A stretch of DNA of 20,709 nt from Oppiella nova (GCA_905397405.1 CAJPVJ010000756.1:1-20709), one strand, 5' to 3'. Counted from the stretch's first letter, positions 1-10,453 are shown. The notes: generated from the letters alone by a model not told the origin. Numbers and translations are program-made.

Positions 1-215
1 TGTTAAGAAACACTTTAAAGATCTTTGCAAAGAAAGTGAATGCAATAAACAAAAGCAATTAGAGTGAGAGATAACCGTTAAAAACGCTAGAAATGAATTA
101 AAACCACACATAAAACATATCCTTTTGACACATTGTACTACTGGCTGTGTTTACAAATGACCATGTTCATAAATTTTCTGTTTGTGTACGGCCACCAACA
201 GCGGTATGGCTCACC

Positions 216-343
216 ATAATTTAGTGGCAAACCATTCACCGTATTATAAACCGTTTGACAGATGCATTAAATTTAAGAGAAAATCTGATACCAAATGACA
301 AAATAAGGTGTATTTGGAGTAAAATGAATGCTAAGTTTTATTA
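216..343. repeat. Truncated first copy of the tandem duplication (128 bp)
   Basis: Begins ATAATTTAGTGGCAAACC and ends GCTAAGTTTTATTA. It matches the first 128 bases of the next copy base for base except at the very end, and joins directly to it at 344. Confidence 0.95.
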
Positions 344-831
344 ATAATTTAGTGGCAAACCATTCACCGTATTATAAACCGTTTGACAGATGCATTAAAT
401 TTAAGAGAAAATCTGATACCAAATGACAAAATAAGGTGTATTTGGAGTAAAATGAATGCTAAGTTTTATTTTAAAAAAATGTTTGCGAAAAATGTTAGAT
501 TTATTTACGGAAGCGTGAAGTGCCAAACGTGACCAATAATATGACAAACTGTTAAAATACTATAAGAAAATACTGACTTCCGTTTCTGTACTCAATTCAA
601 ATACAGTGTAACTATTCCTAGCGTACAGAATATATATACAGTACGGTATACCCATTGACAGGAACTGTGCTTTTATAAGCATATATTGCATGTTATTGTT
701 TGATGTATTCGCTGTTTAGTTTTACGAAGAGAACAGGTATTATATGTCAAACATTAGACCAGATATTCAACGGTTACAGAAAACTAATTCACAAACTCAC
801 CCCTAAATGACAGCTCCCAACAAGAAAAGGG

Positions 832-878
<47 letters not shown>

Positions 879-977
879 AACCCGAGAGTAATGATATGCT
901 CTCCTTTCGAGGGAACAGTATTGTGCGAACAAAGCCTAACATACCTGTGACCCAAACCCTAACGCAAATCCATAAGA
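344..977. repeat. Tandem duplication, full copy A (634 bp)
   Basis: Starts with the same ATAATTTAGTGGCAAACC and ends CGCAAATCCATAAGA. It is nearly identical to 978-1599. By eye there are four single-base differences (near 517, 645, 712 and 796), a small change in the A/T run near 472-478, and length differences in its (AT)n and (CT)n tracts. No open frame, target-site duplication or terminal inverted repeat was recognised, so it reads as a segmental tandem duplication and not a known transposon. Confidence 0.95.
832..875. repeat. (CT)n microsatellite
   Basis: About 44 bases of alternating C and T with one TTT interruption near 838-840, inside copy A of the tandem duplication. Confidence 0.97.
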
Positions 978-1599
978 ATAATTTAGTGGCAAACCATTCA
1001 CCGTATTATAAACCGTTTGACAGATGCATTAAATTTAAGAGAAAATCTGATACCAAATGACAAAATAAGGTGTATTTGGAGTAAAATGAATGCTAAGTTT
1101 TATTAAAAAGAAATGTTTGCGAAAAATGTTAGATTTATTTACGGAAGCGTGAAGTGGCAAACGTGACCAATAATATGACAAACTGTTAAAATACTATAAG
1201 AAAATACTGACTTCCGTTTCTGTACTCAATTCAAATACAGTGTAACTATTCCTAGCGTACAGAATATATATATATACAGTACTGTATACCCATTGACAGG
1301 AACTGTGCTTTTATAAGCATATATTGCATGTTATTGTTTGATGTATTCGTTGTTTAGTTTTACGAAGAGAACAGGTATTATATGTCAAACATTAGACCAG
1401 ATATTCAACGGTTACAGAAAACTAATTCACAAATTCACCCCTAAATGACAGCTCCCAACAAGAAAAGGGTCTCTCTCTCTCTCTCTCTCTCTCTCCTCAA
1501 CCCGAGAGTAATGATATGCTCTCCTTTCGAGGGAACAGTATTGTGCGAACAAAGCCTAACATACCTGTGACCCAAACCCTAACGCAAATCCATAAGAAT
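978..1599. repeat. Tandem duplication, full copy B (622 bp)
   Basis: Second full copy. It is shorter than copy A mainly because its CT tract is shorter (1470-1495 against 832-875), while its AT tract near 1266 is longer by four bases. The near-identity outside microsatellites implies a recent duplication, or an assembly that placed two alleles in a row. A gap-like N at 1910 lies close by. Confidence 0.95.
1470..1495. repeat. (CT)n microsatellite
   Basis: About 26 uninterrupted bases of CT repeat. It is the counterpart, in duplication copy B, of the longer tract at 832-875. Confidence 0.97.
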
Positions 1600-1858
1600 T
1601 CATAATTTGCAAAATCACGAATTTTACCCCAAAACTAATTGAATATTTTTGTTTATATCAAAAAAGAACTTAAAGTGTATTCAAGAAAAGACCTGTTTTT
1701 CTCTTTCTTTTCTCTAATGTATTTGTGTTGTTATATGTTATGGCTTTGACTTTATTTATTCAACGAAAATATTTATATATTAGCAAAACTGTAAGCATTT
1801 GTACGATTGTATGAGTCGATCTACTTTTTCTTATATCAACATAAATGTTAAATGTATA

Positions 1859-1864
<6 letters not shown>

Positions 1865-1909
<45 letters not shown>
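1865..1909. repeat. (CT)n microsatellite ending at an unresolved base
   Basis: 45 bases of pure CT repeat, cut off by the N at 1910. The true tract may be longer. Confidence 0.97.
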
Positions 1910-1910
1910 N
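1910..1910. other. Single N, probable assembly gap marker
   Basis: The only ambiguous base in the window. It sits exactly at the end of a long CT tract, where short-read assemblies often break, so the distance and continuity across this point should not be trusted. Confidence 0.85.
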
Positions 1911-3196
1911 AGCATATACCTTACCTGTATTGAGTAGTGTATACAGTATTGTATATTGTATATCCAGATTTAATGCCTCAATCAATACTCTCTCTCTCTC
2001 GTCTGTCGATTAGTGGAATAATGAGAGAAATGGGGACAACAATAGGGTTGTGGATGAGATGGCAGGAAATTATTACTAAATTGTAAGACTTCTGCAATAA
2101 TTTCTTTATTAACGGTAATGTACTGTTGAGTTTGAGGTTTGAGTTAAAACTCTTATTTCACAACAATTTTACTCATTTCGAGAAATGAAGAGTAATGTAA
2201 TGTTTGCTTCCATTATATTCAGCTATTTTGTATGAGTCGCCCGTATATATCATCAAATTATATTTCTATACAATTGACTCAAACAAACAAATTATTATTT
2301 CATATTATATTATATTCTTCTTATTCAAGAATATGAATAGTTTTGTTAGAAAAACGATTTTTTCTCTTCATTTTTGTTTATTTTCTTCATTTAATATTTC
2401 AAATGAACATAAAATATGAAAAATGTTACGAAAGATCTATTGAGTAAAAAAGCATTAATACATTTCGTGCCTTAAAATTGGTTTATTCATAATATCCCCA
2501 ATGAATGCATCACTAAATTATTCATGTTTTATAACAAATCAGTTTCGAGTTTTTAAAGCCGTTTTACAGTTTTCAAACACTGTTTAGTATTTTATGCTTT
2601 TTGTGAGGGTTTAATGAATAAATTACATTATAGACAGTTATTTTAATTAAAGTTTTAGTTTTGTTTAAATTATGGGTAAATATATATTAATATTCAGATC
2701 GAATGCATGGAAATATCATTTTCTTTGATTATCTTTTATCGCTTGTACTGAATATTTTTCATTTTTAATTATTAGTTTTCACAAGATTTTCAACACAAAC
2801 AAGAAGACAAATTTGAAATTAGAAAAAATATCATTAATACTCTCCGAGATATAGCCGACTTTGTATTTGCTTAACGAGTCAATTGTATGCCTGCTTTTAA
2901 ATTGTAATGTAATTTGAGTGAATCGCTTGAATGTGTGAATAATCCCAATGACCTAATCCACACAATTAACAAACAATTATCTCTCGAGAATCGGTGCTAT
3001 CGTTGAGGTATTAAAGGTTTTTAGTGTTTATACAACTCGTATGATACGAGTGAAAACAATTACATAATAGTATAAGTAATTCATTTGTGGAGCTCTCTAT
3101 AAATCTGTGATGTGTTTGTAATTGTGTTGTGAAACCCTTACAATTGAAAATTATCTTCAAATTAAAACGAAAATAAAAAGTCTTATACATTGAGAT
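1911..3196. other. AT-rich intronic stretch, no gene seen
   Basis: Contains a short CT run near 1989-2000 and, at 3035-3051, an inverted repeat (ACTCGTAT, one base, ATACGAGT). An open frame over 2204-2419 is rich in Ile, Phe and Tyr, as expected of translated AT-rich noncoding DNA. Nothing else was recognised. Confidence 0.6.
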
Positions 3197-3206
3197 ACAG
3201 ACAGAC

Positions 3207-3253
<47 letters not shown>

Positions 3254-3257
3254 AAGA
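3197..3257. repeat. Compound (ACAG)n-(AG)n-(GAAA)n microsatellite
   Basis: Four ACAG units (3197-3212) merge into about 39 bases of AG repeat (3211-3249), then a short GAAA run. Confidence 0.95.
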
Positions 3258-5148
3258 ATTCATTTGAAGACAATTTTTAAACTTCAATTGTTTTGTCAAA
3301 TTGGATATTGGAGTCGAGAGTCTCGCGAGTGGATAGTCTTATCTTTAAATATAATTTTTTGATGACTTTCCCAAACGAATTGGTTTAACGCAACCGAAGA
3401 AAAATAAAGAGCAAAAGATTATCACTAAATAGTTGCAGAGAAAGCCAAGTGAAAGGCATTCATAAAAACAAGACTCGTTTAATGAGTCGATTCACATATC
3501 GTTGTATATCTTATTGAGTCCAACACTCACACGAAGAATGAGAACACAATTTCATCACAACTTTCATTGTATATGAAAAAGAAAATGTTGTGTTTTATAT
3601 GAATGGCATGAATGGCAAACCAATTACACCTAAAGATACGCCAATCCATGACATCTATAACATCCATGGCATACATGGATGTATACATCGCACGGAAATG
3701 CACGTTATTATCGCATCAATAGCCAAAGAGTCAAACTGTGGGACAAACTTTTTTTCGCTCAGATATTAACCACTATTGAAGAGTTAGGACTCAAAATGTG
3801 ACTGAGAGTGAGGTCACAAATCAAATATAATTATTTTCGTTATCTTTCACTCCGAGATTACAGATATATTTGTGTGAATTTTATATAAAGAAATGCTTTT
3901 TTATGGCTTAATTCGTGACAAAATAAATTGAATTTTTAATTACCGGCTATTTTGAGACATGGCTTACATGGCTGTGAGTGTGTGTGTGTGTACTCAAAAT
4001 GATTGCATTGGATGGGCATTGTATGCCATCCCGTAATATACTAGTCGTGTAGGACTATATCCATAATAAACTTGACATTCATTGTTAAGCAATACAATCG
4101 AGAAAATGTATGATAACCTGAAAACTCATCCTTCGCTTTAAGACAATAGTGTTACGCAAAAAATAAAATATAAGACCATTTGTGTGTCGATTGCAATACA
4201 CCATTGCAGTCGAAAGCATTGAATTAATGTTTGCATTAAATATATTCATCTCTTAGACTACATTCTGTTCTTAATTGGACTGCAATTACTTGTCATCAAA
4301 GGGCATGCATTTGTGTGCACAGAGAATATATGGCTTATGAATAATAGCGAAACCCATAGAGCTTTCAAAGGCATATACAGTACATATAAACAGCATTTGT
4401 ATGCATTGTTTTCATCCCACATAAGACATATAATATGCCGTTAATAAATGGGAACCGCTTTCACTATTTAAGAAAATTGCGCTATTATTCCAACATTAGG
4501 AGAGTGTGGGTGCGTTTGGAGGACACTTTTTATATATAATTAGGTCAGACAATAGTGTTAATATAATATATAATATAATATAATACAATATACATCTCGT
4601 ACACACACACTGTGAGCCAATTCTAATTCATATAGCAATTGATTACTACTTAAAGTGCATATAAAACTTACATATATTTTGCGGCAGCATTTTGTGCGCT
4701 AAAATCTTTTCTCACTCGCCTTTAATTTAATTGTTTTTCGCTGCATTCAATTCAATTGAATATTTCGGTTTACAAGGATTGCATATATTGTTATTCACCA
4801 TAAAAACCCACCTCCCGTTCCATTCATTTATTTATGAAAGCATTGAGAAGTGGAGGAATCATATAATCTGATCTTGAATTCAATCGCATCTCTCTCTACC
4901 ATAAGAGCACAACCACCACAACCTTGGCTTTTGTTACTATCGCCTAGTATTGCCTTTTGCTTTCATTTTCAGTACTTATTATAAAAAGCAAACAACATTT
5001 TCTTCGCTTATTTTTACTTTTTTCTTGTAATAAAATGCTTTAAATGAATAACATTTTTATTTAGATTTCGAGTTAAGTTAAGGTAAAAAACACATCATAT
5101 GATTGTGAAGCAGATTAATAGCAAAAGGAAAGCAGAACACAGAGAGTG

Positions 5149-5150
<2 letters not shown>
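3258..5150. other. AT-rich intronic stretch, no gene seen
   Basis: Holds a short (GT)n run (about 3977-3990), a TATAA-type repeat run (about 4558-4591) and an inverted repeat with 9-base arms around a 5-base loop at 3660-3682. TGCATT, GCATTG and TTTGCAT-type words (POU/octamer-like) recur, notably at 4200-4450. No exon was recognised. Confidence 0.55.

Positions 5151-5183
<33 letters not shown>
5151..5183. repeat. (GA)n microsatellite
   Basis: 33 bases of pure GA repeat. Read as protein it gives Arg-Glu repeats, which creates a false open frame over 5146-5418. Confidence 0.97.
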
Positions 5184-5185
<2 letters not shown>

Positions 5186-7057
5186 GTTCCACATTTGCTT
5201 TTTGGAGATGTTTTGGTGCGATATTAAGCAATACAATCATCGATCAAAAGCCTGGCGTCCAATGCAATAGCATTTCATTAATAAATTCTGGTAAAAAACT
5301 TTTCGCTAAATTCCTGAAACAAACACTAAATGCCATTGTATTTGCATATTCATTGACAATACAAATGTACAGCAATGTAAAAATTTTAAGTGAACACATT
5401 TTTTCCACTTTCTCATGATCTTCAATTACAATTTGATTTAAACGTACGATAAAAACTAATCTGACAACTATTCGCCACTTATTTATTGAATTTAATTTTT
5501 CGTATAAAAGTAGAGAAAATTACAACTTTTCAACATAAGATTTTTTTATATTGAAAACTAATTAAATGATTACTAGATTTTCATATTATAAACACAAATA
5601 GATATTTACGTCATGTTTGAAGGTAAACACTATTAACTGTTAGTCTAAAAAGCCATGAATTAAAAGATGATTTATTTTTCTCGCTTACAATGTTATGCTT
5701 TGTTAGGAGAAACGAAACACACATTTCCACTCAATTATAACGAAATTAGAGCTCAAAATGAGTCTTTCATTTGCGGAAAAATTACGATAAAATCATTGAG
5801 AGAAACGCGTTTAGTGTTAATCAAATGGTTTAGTTTTAGACAATTTTTGCAACATTTGATGCGTTTTTTTCACTTTTCAATGAATCTCAGAGTCTTTCGC
5901 TGACAAAGAAATTGAGGAAAACGTGAAGAGATTCCACTTTTTTATTATTATTTTTCGCGAAAACACACAATTGCTTCTCTAATTGAATATAATTTATATT
6001 TCATGTTATCCTCTATTTATTGAATGATTGCAAAACACATTTTTTTTGTGTTCAAAATATAGATATAATACCAAAAGTTAAAAATGCATATATTTATAGA
6101 GATATTAGAATATTACTTATTTGCAAGTTTATGCGCTAATATATTCAAATGAAATGCAAGTGTTATATAAAAAAGTAAAATATCCCATTAATGTGTGAGT
6201 ACATGATAGCGCTATTTAAAACTCAGACCTCAATCCCATTTTCAATTATATTAACGATTGGGAACTAATTAATCAATTAATTAACCACATAAAAGCCAAT
6301 AGTGCTCTGAATATAATTAGAGTAAAATAAATAAAAACAATTAAACAAACAGAAAACAAGAGCATAAAAAGCAGTTACAGCCAAAGCCATGAGTTAATTA
6401 AGATTAAAGGGATTTTCATTACATTTCAATTTAAATAGCTATTGAGAAGTATTGCTTAACACATGCACGCGTTGGCGAAGTTAACAGAATTTAAATTAAT
6501 ATTAATGTTTGTGATGTATGTCTGATCTGTTTGTAAGTGAAGTGCAAAAATTCTTGATCTCTGCCTCTGAGCGCAATACTAACCCACTTATGATACCCGT
6601 TATAGTTATAGTTAGGCTATACTAGCTATAAGTTACGCAAAAAAGTTTTTGCTGCAAAAATATGCTCAAAAAATGCAAACCGTGTGTAAACTATATATTT
6701 CTTTCCCCCGAAATGAAGACACATATGTATTGCAAAAGAGATGAATAAAAACAAAAACACTCCGCAACTGATTAAAGCCTCTGAAAGGACTGCCAAATTG
6801 ATTCTCATTAATCCAATTCATTTTAATTCTCTCTCTTTGCAAAAAAAATATTTGTTGAATACATACGAGTCATACATATAAAAAGTGTTATACATTACGC
6901 AACACTCGCAGAACACTACTTGAATATACGAAAAAGTAAAGCATAAAATTGCATAAAACAGTGACTTTCATATCCTTGAATATATGATATAGTCTTGTAA
7001 TTTAGGAGAGAGTTAAGTATTTCCTTTAGTATCTCTTTTTTGTCTTTCATTACAATT

Positions 7058-7063
<6 letters not shown>
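5184..7063. other. AT-rich intronic stretch, no gene seen
   Basis: Strongly AT-rich with many TAATTA and TTTATG words. Around 6596-6635 there is a run of TTATAG/CTATAC words (short, imperfect direct and inverted repeats). The open frames at 5667-5903 and 6626-6808 show no family motif. No exon was recognised. Confidence 0.55.

Positions 7064-7099
<36 letters not shown>
7064..7099. repeat. (CT)n microsatellite
   Basis: 36 bases of pure CT repeat. Confidence 0.97.
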
Positions 7100-7100
<1 letters not shown>

Positions 7101-7784
7101 AAAAGATAATGCAATCCATAAATTAGACACAAAACCATAATATCGTGACAAATAAACTATGGATTTAAACACACAAAAGATCGCCTCCTTTACATGTTTG
7201 CGATGTTAATACATTTGCTTTAAATTCAATGCAAAAAAAACTTTTTATATTTATAGTTTTCATGTGTATTGCAAATATGGATTGCATTTATTTGTAAGTT
7301 TCTAGCTCATGTTTTAAACATTTGGTTTTAGTTTTCTTTTTCGATAATAAATGTATATTTAATTCCCGATATATCGAAACGTGTAAACAAAAGTGAAATT
7401 GAATTTCATATGCATTAATATGCTCCTTAACTGACATTTTTATTTCGCGTATTTTATTATTACTTCAAGACTTTATGCAATATAAGTCTAAATATGCGCT
7501 TATTTTCCCCATTCGGGTGCTATTAAAAGGCGTATAATTTAAGTCAAATCGTTGCGCTTTTTGTTATAAGTTATAACATATAATACTAATATTATGCGCG
7601 CTTTTTAGTAATACCTGTCTATGAATCGCTTCTCCCTATCAATAATATTATACATTCAATACATTCAGCGTATATATGACTGGAATGTCATCTTATCTCT
7701 GAGCTCATCATCAATACTATTCCCGATACCTATGCCTACCTATGCTTTACGGCACTCACACTCTATTCAACATTCAAATTACAA

Positions 7785-7791
<7 letters not shown>
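7100..7791. other. AT-rich intronic stretch, no gene seen
   Basis: Contains a small inverted repeat at 7563-7577 (GTTATAA, G, TTATAAC). Nothing else was recognised. Confidence 0.55.

Positions 7792-7819
<28 letters not shown>
7792..7819. repeat. (CT)n microsatellite
   Basis: 28 bases of CT repeat, about 670 bp from the receptor exon on its intron side. Confidence 0.97.
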
Positions 7820-7822
<3 letters not shown>

Positions 7823-8090
7823 CGCTAATGAGCTTTCACTCGACTCTCACTCACTCATAAAAAGTAGTGAATATCTCATATCTCCTCCTCTTGTGTGCCG
7901 TTGAGGAAAGTTATGGCATATTATTGTCACAGAAAGAAAAACTATTTTATTTTGTTGAATGCAATTAACTTTTCTTTTCTTTACTGTTATGAGTGTTTAA
8001 AAATTGTTAAAACATTTATATATTGCACACAATCTCGCAGAGCATAGTAGGAGAGAGGGATAGGTATATACGAAAAGAGCATTCAATTCA

Positions 8091-8153
8091 GGGTCAGTGC
8101 AAAAAAGATGACCTCTTTTTCGCGAAACACTGACAACAGAAAGAGCGCTCTTT
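8091..8153. other. Cluster of three overlapping or adjacent inverted repeats in the intron
   Basis: Seen: GTCAGTG (8093-8099) pairs with CACTGAC (8128-8134). Nested inside, AAAAAGA (8102-8108) pairs with TCTTTTT (8114-8120) around a TGACC loop. Just beyond lies the perfect 14-base palindrome AAAGAGCGCTCTTT (8140-8153). GGGTCA (8091-8096) and TGACCT (8109-8114) resemble nuclear receptor half-sites. The cluster lies about 330-400 bp inside the intron that starts at 8485. Any role, as a protein-binding element or an RNA fold, is inference. Confidence 0.45.
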
Positions 8154-8479
8154 TTTCATTAAAGGAAGAGATGACTCGTATTCACAGCTCTAATGCCTGC
8201 GGGCTATCAGTTATTTGGGTTTTGTATAATAAAACATATATTAAATTCTTTACGATTTTTATCAAACATTGAAAAAATATATACGCGAATAATATTGCCT
8301 ACAATTGAATTAATTTGTTGCAAAAATACAGTATATCTTGTTTGCACACAAAAATATCGCTTTTTTCCGACAGATTGTATAATAACGCAAGCGATTCGTA
8401 CATAAATGAATGTGTGGTTAGTATTGGTGTTGTGTGTATGATATGTAAGAAGTAGGTAATGAATGTATCACTAAGGGTA

Positions 8480-8485
8480 CCATAC
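8480..8485 (-). other. 5' splice site (donor) of the receptor coding exon
   Basis: The exon ends AAG and is followed on the minus strand by GTATGG, a good eukaryotic donor. It lies in phase 0 after Lys26 of the DNA-binding domain. No matching next exon (expected to start S-F-F) could be found between here and position 1. Confidence 0.85.
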
Positions 8486-8563
8486 CTTACAGCCCTCGCA
8501 AGTGAAAGCGCCAAAATGATATCCCGCTGCAGGTTCTCCACACACTTTGCACAGTTGGTTCAT
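8486..8563 (-). CDS. kni: First coding exon of a Knirps/Eagle-type nuclear receptor (NR0A), partial CDS
   Basis: Seen: reading the minus strand, a pyrimidine-rich stretch ending TTTTACAG (8571-8564) is followed directly by ATG (8563-8561). The 26 codons end in AAG (8488-8486) and are followed by the donor GTATGG (8485-8480). The peptide begins [11 protein letters not shown] and ends GAFTCEGCK. Cys5, Cys8, Cys22 and Cys25 form the C-x2-C-x13-C-x2-C first zinc finger of a nuclear receptor, and CEGCK opens the P-box helix that reads the DNA half-site. Known: this combination, including GEPAAG and F-G-A-F-T-C, is typical of the Knirps, Knirps-like and Eagle group, which are orphan transcription factors without a classical ligand-binding domain. 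They act in the nucleus in segmentation, tracheal and neural patterning. Nuclear receptor genes commonly carry an intron close to this point. The start fits because the family begins at MNQ. Tyr15 replaces the Phe usual in insects. Inferred: the symbol stands for the family; kni, knrl and eg cannot be separated from 26 residues. The remaining exons are not in the window. Confidence 0.93.
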
Positions 8564-8580
8564 CTGTAAAAATGAGAGCA
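8564..8580 (-). other. 3' splice site (acceptor) directly before the start codon
   Basis: The minus strand reads GCTCTCATTTTTACAG immediately before ATG: a pyrimidine tract followed by CAG. Because the start codon is the first codon of the exon, the mRNA leader must come from one or more exons at higher coordinates. Confidence 0.8.
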
Positions 8581-9339
8581 CATATTATTAAGACTTTTTT
8601 TGCTGCCACCCAATCATCCTATTTATTAGTGGCCTTTATATCAATTGTGGCCATAAGTTGTTGTAATAAGAAAGTTATTATTATTTCTCTCGCTCTCTAT
8701 ATTAACATTAGCCCACTTTTGGCTCTTGTTTTCACTTTTATAACTCGATTTACATAATAAGCAGAAGAAAGTTGTGTTTTATAAAATTGATGGCATCGTA
8801 TGCTCTATATATCAGCAATTATTACGATAATTATCACAATTTCAAAACACACCTAGAGCGTACATATATTAAAAACGTAAGAAAAAGTTTAAAAAACAAA
8901 ACATTATAACTATTATATAATAATCATAATAACAAGTGGTATTCCTATCAGATTTAAATGAAACATGAGTTAAAGAGAGAGTAATTTGAATGACATAAGC
9001 GTTTTGGCACAAGACTTGACAATCAAATGCAGTCTTTTGACCGATTTATTAGGAATTCGCTTTCATTTACTCAAACAAAATGCAAGTTTTCATATGAGAG
9101 AGAGTGTGTGTGTGCCTGAGAGGCATAAACTTGAAATAAAAACTAATTTATAACACATTTTTAATTTACTTTTTTCAATATACCTTTTCATATGAGTATT
9201 GCATAAATTAAAGCACAGGTATTTGAGAACATCTTCACATTAATAAACAAAAAAAATGCTTTATTTTAATGAAAATAAAACAATAAAAGTTGTGACACAA
9301 GTCATTAGAAAATGTGTGCTAAACGGAAATCCAATTACA
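8581..9339. other. AT-rich stretch upstream of the coding exon, no gene seen
   Basis: Probably intron between the 5' UTR exon(s) and the coding exon. It has short GA and GT runs near 9099-9115. The open frame at 8572-8757 overlaps the acceptor tract on the opposite strand and is not credible. Confidence 0.5.
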
Positions 9340-9620
9340 AACTATGAGTTCATATACGACGGGATGAGTTAAGGATTGAAAACTTGTGTGATGTGTGTTG
9401 AGAGTGTTGTCTACATAACTGAATAGTGAGGCAATTGTGAGGCAATAATCGCTTTTTTCGTTGTGTTGTTTGCCATCCAAGGATAACCGCGTCGTGACCG
9501 AAGAGTAGGTGGATCTCTGGACCGGTGCTCATCCACACCATCGCATTACATACCAGTGCGACCAGTGATGGCCATCAGTGCTGCACTCATTGCCGATTAG
9601 CAGCCAATCTTGTGATCAAT
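9340..9620 (-). other. Higher-GC block with a good minus-strand donor; candidate 5' UTR exon or enhancer
   Basis: Seen: composition rises sharply above the flanks. On the minus strand CGCACTG is followed by GTATGT (9553-9548), close to the ideal donor, which would end an exon at 9554. A perfect 12-base palindrome, TGATGGCCATCA, lies at 9566-9577 among three CAGTG words. The block is about 1 kb upstream of the coding exon. A short ATG frame on the minus strand (from about 9585) would not join in frame to the receptor ATG, so any such exon would be leader sequence. Inference only; it could equally be a regulatory element. Confidence 0.3.
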
Positions 9621-10039
9621 TTTCAGTATTGACTTATATTTCTAATTATACATCACTTTCTTTGAAGTGACTGTTCATTTAAATGTTGGATTTCAAGGCA
9701 ACAATGATATCACCGAAATGTATATTAAATATGAATTAAAAAGATTTATTCATATAAAGGAAATGAGACTTTTTGTGGACACTATTTGCGAAGAAGGAAA
9801 GTCTTGCATACAATTCAGTGTTCAGTTGTGTTCATGTAATACAACGTTAGTTGTATATCATTGACGAGACATTGAAGTTATCATTTATCGCACCACTAAA
9901 GCATTAAAGCTTTATATCCATTATATTTTCCCAAATGATTGCACCATTTCTTTCTTTTTTCAGCACAAAATTAGTCTCATTTGAGAGTTTCATTCAATGC
10001 ATTAAACAGTATTATAAGGAAAGCATTACTAAAAACTGA
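9621..10039. other. AT-rich stretch, no supported gene
   Basis: A 65-codon plus-strand frame (9667-9864) starts at GTG and has ordinary-looking composition, but shows no motif and no splice partner. Several frames of this length are expected by chance in this sequence. Confidence 0.45.
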
Positions 10040-10430
10040 CTTTCATTTCAAGGTCTGAAAACTGATTGAAAGAAAGAGTGAAGACTTTTGAGTGTTTGGA
10101 GTCGAGAGTGGAGTGTAATGAGAGCTATTCGTATCGACCACTAAGACTGGGGATGTGCTGTAGTAGTGGTGGTAGTAGTGGTGGCACAACAGGCAGTGGT
10201 GGATGAGTGGGAGCCCTTCCGTTCCCTTCCGTTTACTACATATTCTCACACGAAAATAAAATTAAAGCCCCGAAGGCCTGAATCAAATGATAGGAAAGGC
10301 AGAAGATCCCGCCCCTAATCAAGTGACGAGATTTCGGTACACCTGATCACTGCTCCACAAGTGAGAGCTCCTATTCCTCTCAATTCTCGTCAAACACAAG
10401 GACTTAAGTGCTAACAGAGCTGACACTGCA
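10040..10430. other. Higher-GC block, possible control region or leader exon
   Basis: Includes a perfect two-copy 12-base tandem repeat, GTAGTAGTGGTG (10160-10183), and TTCCGTTCCCTTCCGTTT near 10218-10235. No convincing reading frame on either strand. It lies just left of a GA tract, 1.5-1.9 kb upstream of the coding exon. Confidence 0.3.
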
Positions 10431-10450
10431 TTCATTTGTATGGTATGAAC

Positions 10451-10453
<3 letters not shown>

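Larger units (their letters stand above)
1..8485 (-). other. Inferred intron after the receptor coding exon, running off the left edge
   Basis: Inference: no sequence able to encode the second zinc finger (S-F-F start, then C-x5-C-x9-C-x2-C) is visible on the minus strand below 8480, so the intron should exceed 8.4 kb. It holds the tandem duplication at 216-1599, several GA/CT tracts, an assembly N at 1910 and a stem-loop cluster at 8091-8153. The rest is AT-rich DNA without recognisable exons. Large introns with control elements are common in developmental regulator genes. Confidence 0.6.

Noticed and set aside
216-1599. Transposon or LTR interpretation of the repeated unit
   Set aside because: No terminal inverted repeats, target-site duplication or coding remnant; copies are directly adjacent, which fits tandem duplication or an assembly artefact.
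5146-5418. 90-codon plus-strand frame with Arg-Glu repeat
   Set aside because: Its start lies in a (GA)n microsatellite and the remainder has no motif.
6916-7119. Minus-strand frame with Arg-Glu repeat
   Set aside because: Translation of the (CT)n tract at 7064-7099.
8299-8541. 80-codon minus-strand open frame over the receptor exon
   Set aside because: Reads the exon in the wrong frame and through the donor into intron. The frame with the zinc-finger cysteines, the ATG and both splice sites is the credible one.
9667-9864. 65-codon plus-strand frame with fairly protein-like composition
   Set aside because: Starts at GTG, no motif, no matching splice partner. Frames of this length are expected by chance at this AT content given the number of frames examined.
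10153-10206. 17-codon ATG frame rich in Gly and Ser
   Set aside because: A by-product of the GTAGTAGTGGTG tandem repeat and too short to support.
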